Shown here piece by piece: positions 47,277 to 58,696 of a stretch of 64,000 bases of DNA. Source of the stretch: Metridium senile. Taxonomy: Eukaryota > Cnidaria > Anthozoa > Actiniaria > Metridiidae. The position numbers and the translations under genes are program-made. The stretch spans positions 5,262,185 through 5,326,184 of the forward strand of contig OX459102.1 of the NCBI GenBank assembly GCA_949775045.1. The letters run 5' to 3'. The notes below the pieces were generated by a model. It did no database searches. It was not told the DNA's origin and worked only from the letters and a program-made list of their open reading frames with translations. The number at the start of each line of letters is the position of its first letter. Position 1 is the stretch's first letter.

Positions 47277-48392
47277 ATCAAAGAGTTGAGATAAAACCTT
47301 TGGTATTCGTATCATCATCATCTATATCATCATCATCATTAAGACGGTGTTAGGTGAACAGTGTAAATAAAACCACTTTGTTTTCAATGCTGCCTTGTTA
47401 ATGACCGTTTGTACACTTAAAGACGGACACAAAGTCTGGACGGACAAATCGTATTGTGATAGAAAAATCGTCTTTTGACGAACCCGTCGGAATTGTTGTG
47501 GAAACGGGGCGAATACAGAAGACCTTTTAACGGTTCTCGTCCAACAACGTTAGCCTCGATAGCGTGTAATATATTGTTTACAATTTGACTACAGCCTGTG
47601 AAATTTTGACTGGAAGTGCCTCAAATTTTTGATGTATATATTCCTTAACTACCGGGAGCTGTAGTAAAACTGTACAGCGGAGGTCAAACAGCGGAGGTGT
47701 AACTTCGGTTACAAGCGGTCGAACAATTTCGCGAAACATTATCTCTCTCTTGCGGGTTATGGCGCAAGCTTATCGAGTATGCTATCCCGGGCTTTGTGAT
47801 AAAAGGTTAAACAGCCCATACACTTGGTTTTATTCAGAGCGGGTTAATTCAGGGTAGATCCCAACTGTTCACAGTCGGCAGCTCAGTCTAGGTCCTCCGT
47901 TCACTCTTACCGGCATGCTTCGAGTTGTTTATTATTCTGATTTGGGTTATCATCCATTCACAGACATTCGTATTACGAGAAAACAAATAAAACAAAACGC
48001 TAAAAGAATTATTAAGAACGTAAATACCCACTCGGATCGTAAATAAAATATATCAAAATGTCTGATTGGCGATTTTCAGGGTCCACGAAATTCAGTCTTT
48101 CACGCGGTGCATGCTGGTAAGTGTCCATGGGTCTTCAATTCCATTAACCTTCTTAATTTAATCGAACCGGGCCCTGTGGCCAGGGTCAACGCAGTTGGTG
48201 AAATACGTGCATGGATTTGGCAAGGATATAAATTCATAATTATTCGCGCGCGGTAATATTAAATATAACACCCATTGCAAAAAGGTTGGCTGAATGCATG
48301 AAGGGCGATTGCACGACCAAACGGAATTCTGGGATCGACTGTTTCAGTTCTGGATTGCAACGCACAAGTATTAAAGAAGCTCCTCTTAACTA
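47277..48392. other. ISY1-RAB43 spacer, no gene seen
   Basis: A (CAT)n patch at 47312-47340. No open frame, RNA gene or transposon ends that I can support. Confidence 0.45.
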
Positions 48393-48970
48393 CAGTGGAA
48401 CCCCGCCTCACGGCCACCCGCTTAATACGGCCACCCCGTTATTGCGGCCAGTTTTTTTATGTCCGACGAAATGCATGCCCATACATCCACAGGTAGCCCA
48501 AGCTATGCATTTGTACGTTTTTTAGCAATATCACGAAATATTTAAAATGCAATCAAAATAAACATGTCTACCTGTGTGTTGTGTTTTTCTTTGCATTCCT
48601 GTGAAGTTTCAGGCCATTTCCTTCAATTTTAATTTGAGTGAGTGAGGCTACCTGGGGCGCGAACTCGTCCGAGTGTGCTACCTTCCCCTCTTCTTAGTAC
48701 GCTGGGGAACAACAGCTATAAATCACTCAAAATTGAAGGAAATGGCCTAAAACTTCACAGGAATGCAAAGAAAAACACAACACACAGGTAGACATGTTTA
48801 TTTTTATTGCATTTTAAATATTTCGTTATATTGCTAAAAAACGTACAAATGCATAGCTTGGGCTACCTGTGATACATCTTCTATAAAATTTACCCCCTTA
48901 ATACGGCCACGCCGTTAATACGGCCACTTTGGGCTGTCCCTATAGTGGCCGAATTAACGAGGAGCCACTG
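48393..48970. mobile_element. Pogo/Tigger-like MITE carrying a nested palindrome
   Basis: CAGTGGAACCCCGCCTCACG at the left and GAGGAGCCACTG at the right; TA at 48391-48392 and 48971-48972. TTAATACGGCCAC is repeated near both ends. The interior is interrupted by the element at 48488-48871. Confidence 0.8.
48488..48871. mobile_element. Palindromic element with 7-bp target duplication, copy 2
   Basis: Ends CACAGGTAGCCCAAGC and complement; ATACATC at 48481-48487 and 48872-48878. The arms pair for about 150 bp around a central GC-rich loop. Same ends as 17038-17376, different arms. Confidence 0.9.
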
Positions 48971-48972
48971 TA

Positions 48973-49611
48973 TATGTAGGTCGCATATACACTCAGTTAA
49001 TTAGTTTATTTTCTGCCACAGAGGAGGAACAATTAATGAATACCAAATACCCACCGTTCTTTTCGTTCCGTAACTCAGGGTAGTAATAATGGGGTTAACT
49101 AGCAACTGATAAATGGCCAAAAACGCCACTGACAACTGCATGACAAATAATTAATCATGCAAGATAAAAGTAAATCTGGCCGAAAAAATTCGAGTTAAAA
49201 CTGATGCAAATCAGGACGAAATCTGTATGAGATTTACAGAATTCAGTTCACGGACGGGATTTTTTTTGGTAAAATTCTCATTAATCATGTCCCGCGTAAA
49301 TTAAAAAAAATAAAAGCGCAATCATTGGTTCCAACTACTGTTACAGCGTGAAGCGCTAAAGAATGGCCAATTTTACATGCAATGCCAAAAAAAAGAAATG
49401 CCAAATTTCATTCATAAGTCGGCCAGCAAAAAGTGCGAAAACTTGTCACAACCAAACATTTCTCCCACTGAGTGATATGATAATATTTCTTAGGCAACGC
49501 GGGCCGGAAACATTAGATGCACACATTTTGTAGCTAATTAGGTACGGGCTTGACATTACATTTAAAGCCATGTCGATCACACAGTTTTATAAAGTATACA
49601 TGAAATACTCC
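48973..49611. other. Gene-free spacer
   Basis: No supported gene or repeat; several poly-A/T patches. Confidence 0.45.
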
Positions 49612-49828
49612 AGTTTCATGTTATGTATCACCGCTGTACTATCTGACAAAAGGCGCATTTGTACAGGCTAAGCCTTGTTGTCAAAATATTCACAAACTCC
49701 AAGCAAACCACAAAAAATTTTTATCACTTCACAATATAAAACACATTTGAATTTACTCTGAATTGAGGCTATCCTGTGCAAATGCGCCTTTTGTCAAATA
49801 GTACAGCGGTGCTAGATAACATGAAACT
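49612..49828. mobile_element. 217-bp MITE with about 50-bp terminal repeats
   Basis: AGTTTCATGTTATGTATCAC at the left pairs with the right end, followed inward by CGCTGTACTAT and ACAAAAGGCGCATTTG on both sides. Confidence 0.8.
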
Positions 49829-50586
49829 TGTCTATTAAGAAAGATGAGTCCGAGGAAGGAAAACATCGTTTAGATCCAAGTTTTGGATGAAAAAAAGGAG
49901 AATTTCTTCAACAATATTTCGACTTTTATTTCAAGTCCGATAATCATGTTAAACTAAAGGTTACAAGATCAGCTATTTGAAATAACTCTATAACTTCCTA
50001 TATAGATGCTTTCAAGCCTTCATTGATTTGAGGCCGGTCAGTTCTGAAAGGGGTACTTGGACGAAAATGGCACGAAATTGTAAAATGGCAAATACTGAGT
50101 TTTATGTAGTCGATTGACAATTGGTAACGTCTGCTACCCTTGAGGTTATTTTCCATGCACGTTGCCGACTTTGTTCTTGGTCGGAGTAAAATTAAAACAG
50201 ACTGGCGCTGTATTTGCGCTTCATAAGTGAATAAATTATTATTATTAAATTAATACAGGAAAAATACCGCGCTTTTTGAGGGGGTAGGGGTGGGGAAAGA
50301 GGGGTTGGGCAAAAACCAAAAAAAATCGAGCACAGCATTAAAGAAAAAAATAAAAATCGTGCATGCACAGCAACAATGACAAAAAAAATATTCGTGCAGG
50401 TTGAAAAACAATATCCTGCACATGGGTAAAATGGGAAAAATATATCCTGCCAAAAAACTTTGCCCACATCCCCTCTTCCACCCCCCCCCCCCTTCCCCCC
50501 CCCCCCCCCCCCTAAATATGTGTTCAATTCACAAATCCATCTATATATTAAGTATTCGATAAAGTTATAATATAATAATTGCTTTA
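49829..50586. other. Spacer with a G/C-rich patch
   Basis: No gene. Positions 50274-50515 have a G-rich run at one side and long C runs at the other, with AAAAAAATCGAGCAC and AATATCCTGC phrases between, like the G/C-tract MITEs, but the terminal repeats are not readable. Confidence 0.4.
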
Positions 50587-51026
50587 GAGCTTGCTATGGT
50601 TTTCATTAACCCGTGAAACACACTTTAGCGTAATATGCTTTATCATATGACCCGTATTTTGCCCGGCGCGCGCTCTTAAGAAAACCTTCGAAAAAAAGTC
50701 ACGTGATGGGGTCCGTACGGCTTTTTCCACCTGGTACAAACCAGTACGGACCAGCTACTCGAAACATTACAAAAAATGGCGCGCGCCGGGCAAAATATAT
50801 GTTAGAAAAACTTCTCGCTGCGCTCGGTCCGTACGTCATGCCCGCGAGCCAAATATTTTCCCGTACGGCCCTCCCACTCAGTCAATAAGTACTTATTACA
50901 CTTTATTGCACTTTAACTTTAACTTTGTGTTTTATAATCATTTGTTCAATAGCACTAGTACACATTAATACACTTTATTACTCTTTCCCTATTACACTTT
51001 GTTTCACGGGTTAATGAAAACCACTC
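50587..51026. mobile_element. MITE of the GAGTGGTT family with a GC-rich insertion
   Basis: GGTTTTCATTAACCCGTGAA at the left and TTCACGGGTTAATGAAAACC at the right; TA at 50585-50586 and 51027-51028. A GC-rich inverted repeat, GCCCGGCGCGCGC and GCGCGCGCCGGGC (about 50660-50795), lies inside and contains GTCCGTACGG motifs. Confidence 0.7.
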
Positions 51027-51509
51027 TAGTCATTTAGTATCTATAACACAATTTCTCTAACTAAATTAGGATTAGCAAGATTCGATTATTCAAAAATTCT
51101 AAAAGGTTGACAAGTTACCAAAATTTGCTTCATTTTATATGCAAATTCAAAATAAATGGGAAATCAAATTTCGATAAACAAATTGAATATTATGACCTAG
51201 TGAGGAACGGATGAGCGGAATTGAATAAAAAACAATATTAATTACGCTATAAACTGTATTTTTCAGTACCGTATTTACTTGAATATTAAAACTCTTCAAG
51301 GCTTGCACGGATTACTGCATGCGTCATCGCCAGCTTTGTTACTGCCCCGACTCTCCCCTCCCTAGTGAGAACTTTAGACCGTCGAACTCCAGCTGGTACT
51401 TCATATAAATAAGAGATCTCGACAGTTTTGACCAGTTTGTGTTTAGACTCTTCTATTCTGCGCTGGAAATTGTACTTGCTGCTCCAATTCCGGCCGTAAA
51501 ACACACGAA

Positions 51510-54500
51510 ATGAGGGATACAAACGATTCATTTGACTATTTATTCAAAATAGTACTTATTGGGGATCCTGGAGTCGGTAAAACGTGTCTGGTTCAACGCT
51601 TTTGTACAGGAACGTATGTTGAGCGACAAGGTAGCACTATAGGAGTGGATTTTACAATGAAAACTATCCAAATCGACCACAAGAAAATCAAGGTAGGAGC
51701 CACAGGGAACGAAGGGAGTTAGGTCGCATTTACATGCAGTTAATTGAGTCAAGCGTACTGTGCAAAACATGCTGCGAAAATTTTTACCCCCTGACTAGCG
51801 TTATCAACTGTTTCCATCTAAACAATGTTGGTACATTTGTAGATAATTATGAAAACGTGAAAATTATGAAAACGTGAAAATTATGAAAACGTGAAGTTGT
51901 CATTGTTGAATATCATCTTGGGGTTTCATTTTTAAAATTACGCTTCATTGTATTTGGTGCTAAATTATGCTAAAAATCATTTTTACTTTGCCGAAATATC
52001 ACCAATTTGAATTACAAATTACTTTGACCGAAAGTCCCGCCAAAGTTTCACTGGAATTAACAATGACAAAACGTGTTTTTTAAGCCGGTGGCCAGGAGGC
52101 ATAATTGCCATGAATATTAAATTAAAGCAAACCATTTCTTTACATTCCTATTCCGTCAAGCTTTTAACTGTCACTCAATCTAAAACTACTAAATAATTTT
52201 TACTTTTTCTTTTTAATTATGTAAACGCATTGAGCTTTAAATGCGTCCAAAGAACTTATATTATTATTATTATTATTATTACATATATAGCATAATGGAA
52301 AATTAGACAATAATGTGAAAATTATTACACACGGACTAAAAAGCATTATCGGTACTGTTTCCATCCACAAACATTTTGTACATTTGTAAAATGAATACAT
52401 GGAGTCTTATCTTGGAAATTCAATTTGAATTTTAAAATTTCAATTATGTATGCTAAAAATCACTTTTTCCTTTGCCAAAAATATCACAAATTTGAATTGC
52501 AAATTATTTTGATCCAGGTGACCAGGCACTAGTCTCGTTCGCGTTTGTATATATTTTTTTGAAATCTCCGTGTATTAGTCATTTATTACTTTGCTTTGGT
52601 GTACGACTGGCCTTTCGTAAGAGACGGACCATATGATATTTGATGGGGGGGGGGGGGGGGGGGGGGGGGAGCTGTTTTGTCGACGCCCGATATTTTTCTT
52701 TGGACATAAATGTTGCAAGGCTTGCACGATATATTTTTGAATATCGTCAACTCAGAGACATATATACAGCTGCTTTTTCCGTGCAAAAAAGGTTCCTCGA
52801 TATATTTTTTAAAAGTTTAAAAGCTTGCTCGATATTTTTTTGAATTCAACAATCCCACCCCCCCCCCCCCCCCCCCCCCCTCCCCCCTCAAATATCAAAT
52901 GGTCCGTCCCTAATATGCGCGACTTTTTTTTCAATGTCATGACATTAGACTGTCTGGTATTATAAAAGCGATCGTAAGTCACTCAGATACCAGCGTATGT
53001 GTGCTTAATACATTAATCCTATATATTGTTCTCAAGCAAAGTGATGATTGACTGTTGCTAGCTATAAATACACGGAGATTACAGGCGAATTAGTATTGGG
53101 GACAAATTCATAACAACAATACAAGAATACACGATAAAATTGCATTTACAAGACGGATAGGAAAGAAATGACAACAAAATGCCATAAATATGAAAGTATA
53201 AACATAGACACATAACATACATAAAAATTAGATAATTTGAAGCTCAATTTTCAAAGACAAAGAAGATTTAGCTGAAATTACCATTAATGTTTTCGGCGAT
53301 TCTATCCCCCACTAAAACACATCGTGACGTCATAATGAAATAGGGCAATTAAAGCAAACTATTAATTTACATAATGGACGTTTTTGAAAGGGAGCTCTCG
53401 TTTAAATCCCGTTAAATTGCATTTAAGCTTTTGCAAGACTTATTAGATTAGATTTTGCCCCATTGCCCCACGTTATTTCAGTCTGCCAATTATAATGTAG
53501 GCCTTACAATGCGGGCAAGTGATAAAACCCGAATATTATATACCTATTTTAAAAATCGTTGTCGCAATCAAAGCTACAGTCCACACTTTAAAGCCTGCAA
53601 AGGACGTTGGTATTCATTCTAATCTGATCTTGTTATCGATTTATTCATAAAATATTTTGATTGTACGTGTTTGTATTATATGAACATAACAAATTGTTAT
53701 AGTGGTAGATCATGAAACAAATATTTCTTAAAAAGCGCGTAATAAATCACACATCTAGTTCATATTACCGACAATCTTTGCAGGCTTCAGAGTGTGGTCT
53801 GTAGATTCGGCTGTGACAACGATTGTTGAAATAGGTGTATAATGACCGATTAAGGATGTTTTCTCGTGATTGATCCCGATTTTTTACACAAAAGGTTTAT
53901 CCCTGATCCCACAGCAAATGTTCTGATTTCTAAATTTACTAATACGTTCCCGATCCCTCTTTTGTGATCCCTTATTCCAACTGATTCGGACTATTTGATC
54001 CCTGGTCCCAAGCATGTGATCTCTTATCCCACATCCCTCGTACATGACCCTGATATATCTGAATACGACTAAATTATTTCGTCTAAAACAGACGTGGATT
54101 AAGACAGAGCGAATACATAAACGTATTATTCAACTTGTCATTTGAATCAATATATTGTTGTTTTCTTCTCAATGTTTCAATTACCCTGCATGGGTACCAG
54201 AGGTTATTTTCTACTTGCTTTATCGTTTGTAAGGCTACGTTTACACGGTACCGGACAAATTTTTGACCGGTCAAAAAAACATCCGCTTTAATACGGGTTC
54301 CGTTCACACTGGACCGCGCTAAAATTAAGTGCAATAATTTGGACACCTAACCGGTCAAATATTCGTGTGAACAGCATGTCCAGATCGATATTTCAAAAAT
54401 TTGTCCGGTACCGTGTAAACGTAGCCTAAATTTGACGTACAAATGATAAATACAAATACTAGATCAAGAAACCCTCTAGTTTCTAGGGTATGCTTCAATT

Positions 54501-57500
54501 CAGTTGACTGAATTCGAAACAATTGCTGAAAATAATTGCAAAATAATCGTAAAAAAAATTAAGAGTACCCCGTCTACACGAATCCGGATACTTTTGAAAC
54601 CGCATACTTTTTGATGCGAATCGGCCTATCGTCCACACGAATCTAGTGATCCGTATCGGATTCGTGTAGACGAGGCCTAACAAGTATAGAATAAGCAAAA
54701 AGTGCTAATTTTCATTTCATGGTTATAATAATTGTGTTATTTAATTTTGAGTTAATCCACTTTAATTGTCTGAGAGCCTATTTTGCTGTGTTTTTTTGAT
54801 CCATGTAATGCATACAAATGGCTTAGAAGTCGGCTATTTTTGGCCGCCAACCAAGCATGCTTTTCAACTTAGGGGGGAGGGGGTGGGGAGATATTCTTGA
54901 TATATATTTTCTTTACGAATATATTCTACTGAATAAGGGTCTGCTTTTTGAGCTTTTTGTTCTAAATATGATAGCTATTCAATATTGTCTTGGATAGGGT
55001 CTATATAGTAAGGCCTATTCCGGTCATACTATCACCCAAAATTAAATCGCCTTAGAATTTAGGAACTTTTTGCTAAAATCGCCTAAGATCACCTTAGAAT
55101 TTTAGGACTTTTTTGTTAAAATCGCCTTAAATCGTCTTAGATTACGTCGATTTAATTTTAGGGCCCGGAGTGGGCCGATTTTAGGGCCTTAATTACGTGA
55201 GGTATTGTATTTTTTTACTATTTACTTTGTCTCTTGGGTAGGTTCTTATTAGCCTGTCTTACATCCAGAATGTTCTTGGTTAAGTCCGGATGCAACGCAG
55301 ACTAGTTTTGTAAAATAATTAAGCCAATATCTGCTAATATAATTAATTGCTCGACTATTATAAAGAGGCCTTACTCTAGCATTTCCCTTTTAGTCTCAGA
55401 TAGTTATTCACTTTAATATTTGTTTTGAGCAGTGTATGCATTTTTCCATTTCAACTTGGTTACGTTTCTCAAATGTGGTCAAGTTTTTCAGACCTCCGAC
55501 GACACATCCCTATACAGCCCCCTCATTTATTAGTCTCATCCCCCTTCCAGCCCTCCCCCCTTCCCTGGGGGATAAAAAAGCAAAAATTGCCACTTATGGT
55601 AATGGCGTTTACACCCTTTTCGAGAAACTTTGTCGATGTCAACGCGTGAAGTTAAAAGCCTACAAGCTAGCAGCGCCTGCAACTATGGGTAACCTATGTA
55701 TACCTTATTACAACGCAGGGAGTTCATGCAAACATCACCACCGTACGTTATTGAGAAATGACTGTTTTGACTTACGATAGACAAGAAAGGCGCGCCGAAT
55801 GCACATTTAATTTCTGAACTGACCCATGATCCTTTGCGCCACTAGCTTGTGCTTTTCACGGGTGACAAACTTTCTCATAAAGGGTGTATATATAAGCCTC
55901 GTTTAACACAGTTGTATGTTCTGTTATTGAATATTAGTTACAAGTCTGGGATACAGCAGGACAAGAACGATTTCGTACCATAACCCAAAGCTATTATCGC
56001 ACTGCTCATGGCGTCATTATCACATATGATATTACTAAGAAACAAACTTTTTCGAATGTCATGCGATGGATAGAAGACGTTAAAAAATATGCACCAAAAA
56101 ATGTTATACAAATTCTTGTTGGGAACAAAAAGGACTTGAATGACGAGAGAGAGGTGACTTATGAAGATGCAATGACTCTTGGTGACCATTATGACATCAA
56201 GGAAGTCTTAGAAGCTTCAGCCAAGGTATTGTTTTCATTCATTCTGTCATTCATTCATTCATCCATCCATTCATCCATTCACACATCCATCTATCCATTT
56301 TATCATTTATTTATTCTTTCATTTAGTCATTCATCCATTCAAACATCCATCCATTCCACCATCCGTCCATTCTTTCATTTATTCCTTCGTTCTCTCATTT
56401 ATTCATTCATCCTTCGATCCAATCCTTTCGTTATTGGTTATCATTATGACATGAAGCATTGATCAAGGTGTTTTTCCCCTTCATTCTATCATTTATTTAT
56501 TCTTTCATTCATTCAATTCAATCATTCATTCTATCATCCATTCATGCAAACATCAAATATTTTTATTTTATAATGCATCCATTTATTTCTTCATTCATTT
56601 ATTCATACATCCATGCATGCAATCATTCTGTCAAGTAGTCAGTCATTCATCTATTCGTTTATGTATTTATTTATCCATTCAATTATTTGTTCATTTATTT
56701 AGTATTCATATTTATATATTTATCTTCTATAATCAATAGCTGTTATTACAGTTATATACAAAGTTTTAAAACAATGCATTCAAGCTACAGCTCTTGGCAA
56801 AATCAAAACTAAAAACTTGGCACATAAGCCTAGACTTGAATCCATTGTTTAAAATAATTTCCAAATACATGTAATAGACTTCTTTACCTCCGTATGCAAA
56901 TTGCCCATTTCAGACCACGTGTCATTCCCTTGAGAATTGTTCTTTTATGATGAACGTGTTAGACCCTGTCCGAGAAAGTTTGTCATTCGTCGAAAAGCCT
57001 ACAAGCTAGTGGCGCAAAGGATCAAGGATCAATTCAGAAACTAAATGTGCATTCGAAACACCTTTCTTGTTGTTCGATAAGTCAAAACGGTCATTTCCCA
57101 ATAACAGATTGACAAGTGTAGCAACGTGGCCTTGAAATCACCGTGTCCCAATAAAATTTACATAGGTTACCCATATAGTCCCCTGCGCTACTAGCTTGTA
57201 GGCTTTTCACTTCACGGGTGACAGTACAAAGTTTCTCGGAAAGGGTGTATTTATTTTACATGTGATAGAAACAATTCCCAAGGGTAATATCACGTGATAT
57301 CTGAAATGGGACAACAAACAAGGAAGGTAAAGAGGTCTATTACAGCTTTCCACTGTTACTTTGAACTTAAGCAATATCTAATTACATTTCACTGTAATCC
57401 TAGGATTCAACCAATGTAGACGAAGTGTTCTATAGTCTGGCAGCAACATTAAAGAAACGTTATGAAGTTGGACCTCAAATACAAAGCATAGATGATGGCA

Positions 57501-57553
57501 ATTTAACAATGAACTCAAAAGAAGTACCACAAAAATGGAAATGTTGTAGTTGA
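51510..57553 (+). CDS. RAB43: RAB43-like small GTPase (3 coding exons, 206 aa)
   Basis: Exons 51510-51692, 55938-56225 and 57404-57553 join in frame without shift and give 206 residues. The P-loop is GDPGVGKT (19-26), the effector region [12 protein letters not shown] (41-52), then [12 protein letters not shown] (65-76), NKKD (124-127) and EASAK (153-157): all five nucleotide-binding motifs are intact, with Gln70 for hydrolysis. The C-terminus ends WKCCS, a CCX-type double geranylgeranylation signal. [27 protein letters not shown]-like [10 protein letters not shown] and LNSK-like MNSKEV near the end match the RAB43/RAB19 group of Golgi and secretory-pathway Rabs. It lies 4.5 kb downstream of ISY1 on the same strand, as in human. 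RAB19 is the alternative; the linkage favours RAB43. Confidence 0.93.
51795..52520. repeat. Diverged direct duplication, RAB43 intron 1
   Basis: CTGTTTCCATC, GTACATTTGTA, ATGCTAAAAATCA and TATCACnAATTTGAATT occur in the same order at 51805-52025 and 52345-52505. Inside, an 18-bp unit (AATTATGAAAACGTGAAA) repeats three times at 51844-51895. Confidence 0.7.
52618..52912. mobile_element. MITE with G/C-tract terminal repeats, RAB43 intron 1
   Basis: GAGACGGACCATATGATATT and a G run at the left; a C run and AAATATCAAATGGTCCGTCC at the right. It shares CTGTTTTGT and CGCCCGATATTTTT with 11284-11510. Confidence 0.8.
53539..53840. mobile_element. Palindromic MITE, TATACCTATTT ends
   Basis: TATACCTATTTTAAAAATCG, TTGTCGCA, TACAG-CCACACT and GCCTGCAAAGGA at the left are mirrored in order at the right. 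It is in RAB43 intron 1. Confidence 0.7.
54233..54426. mobile_element. PIF/Harbinger-like MITE, copy 1
   Basis: GGCTACGTTTACACGGTACC at the left and its complement at the right, flanked by TAA on both sides. TAA/TTA duplications and GGC starts are typical of PIF/Harbinger. A second copy is at 63664-63871. Confidence 0.8.
54563..54677. mobile_element. 115-bp PIF/Harbinger-like MITE
   Basis: CGTCTACACGAATCCGG at the left and GGATTCGTGTAGACGAGGCC at the right, with TAA at 54560-54562 and 54678-54680. The left tip is altered. Confidence 0.65.
55609..55889. mobile_element. MITE, TACACCC family, copy 2
   Basis: TTACACCCTTTTCGAGAAAC and ACTTTCTCATAAAGGGTGTA at the ends. It ends about 48 bp upstream of RAB43 exon 2. 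Confidence 0.75.
56230..56715. repeat. (CATT)n/(CATC)n tract, RAB43 intron 2
   Basis: A long degenerate tetranucleotide tract starts directly after exon 2 (CATTCATTCATCCATCCATT and variants). It contains a short duplicate of exon text, GGTTATCATTATGACATGAAG near 56433-56455 resembling GACCATTATGACATCAAGG of exon 2. Confidence 0.85.
56871..57343. mobile_element. MITE with GTAATAGACTTCTTTACC ends, containing a second MITE
   Basis: GTAATAGACTTCTTTACCTCC-like left end pairs with GGTAAAGAGGTCTATTAC at the right, and both sides continue with CCCATTTCAGA and its complement. The TACACCC-family copy 3 (56960-57250) sits inside. Confidence 0.75.
56960..57250. mobile_element. MITE, TACACCC family, copy 3 (nested)
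   Basis: AGACCCTGTCCGAGAAAGTT and CTCGGAAAGGGTGTAT at the ends; interior GTGGCGCAAAGGATC and AAATGTGCATTCG are shared with copies 1 and 2. Confidence 0.75.
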
Positions 57554-57589
57554 TATGAAAGTCTCTTTATTTAAAGGATATGTAATATA

Positions 57590-57880
57590 ATGAAATTTGT
57601 AACACTGTAAAAAAAATGTTGAAATTTGTAACACCGTAAAAAAATGTTGAAGCTCGAAACGTCAGTAAAGTCTACATTGTTTAGGGTGTTACAAATTTCA
57701 TTCTATTACTTATCGTTTATATCAAACACCGACGCAGCCTATACTAGTTTAATCGCTAGCTTCTATTTCTATTTTTTACGGTGTTATTACAAATTTCATT
57801 CTATTACCTATCGTTTATATCAAACACCGACGCAGCTTATACTAGTTTACTCGCTAGTTAACCTACCCCTACCCCTCGCT
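57590..57880. repeat. Direct duplication downstream of RAB43
   Basis: ACAAATTTCATTCTATTACT, TATCGTTTATATCAAACACC and GACGCAGC occur twice, about 98 bp apart. GAAGCTCGAAACGTCAGTAAAG at 57650 looks like a retroelement end phrase, without a firm assignment. Confidence 0.7.
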
Positions 57881-58135
57881 AGTTAACCTACCCCTAATAT
57901 ATTTCTACGTGATTTCTACGATTCTACATGAAGTGAATAGTTGAATAGTGAAATATTTCTTGATTTGAGTGATGCATCTTTAAGTTATAAGGGTTTATAC
58001 TTCCAAAATGTTATTGATTGTGACATAATAAAAACACTCTGTGAGCTGTAGAGCAAGAGAGAAGTTGTAAAGAAACTGAAGATGTACAAATACATGTAGC
58101 CATGTATTTCTTTGACTTCTCGAGTGCTTTACATT

Positions 58136-58290
58136 CTCGGGAACCCAGGGGTAATCTTCTGTCGCTCGCTCCCAGAAAAATACCCCTGGGAACGTAGTCT
58201 GTTGGAGCTTGTTCCGAAAGTCAAAATTGATCCGTTTCCTGATTTGTCGACGAGAAACGAGCGACAGAAGATTACCCCTGGGCTCCCGAG
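58136..58290. mobile_element. 155-bp MITE, CTCGGGAACCCAGGGG ends
   Basis: CTCGGGAACCCAGGGGTAAT, CTTCTGTCGCTCG and their complements at the right. It makes a strong hairpin. It is about 580 bp downstream of the RAB43 stop. Confidence 0.8.
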
Positions 58291-58696
58291 GATGAGTGCT
58301 TCAGTACAGCTCTCAGAGTGTTTTTATCAAATATTTTTTAACTTTTGTACAATAATTAGCTGTGTGTGTTTGGAGGGGGGAGGGGAGGGGGGATGTTTTT
58401 GGTTGTATATATGGCACACTTTGGAACACTTCATAATTTATTATTGAATTATAATATTATTATTGTCTAATAAACACTGGTAAAACTTCATTTATAGCTA
58501 AACTGAAAAGAGCTCTATTCCAGTTGTGTAACAAAGATTTTGTTTGCATCTTATTCTATCAATTGAAAACTAAATAATTTCACTTACAGCTAAAATGCAA
58601 CATAACCAACTTTGGTAAAATGTCTGTCTTTTCTGGTCTGCTTATTACCCCATGGAGCTTACACAAACTTGTCTAGTCATTGAGGCCTGTTAACAC

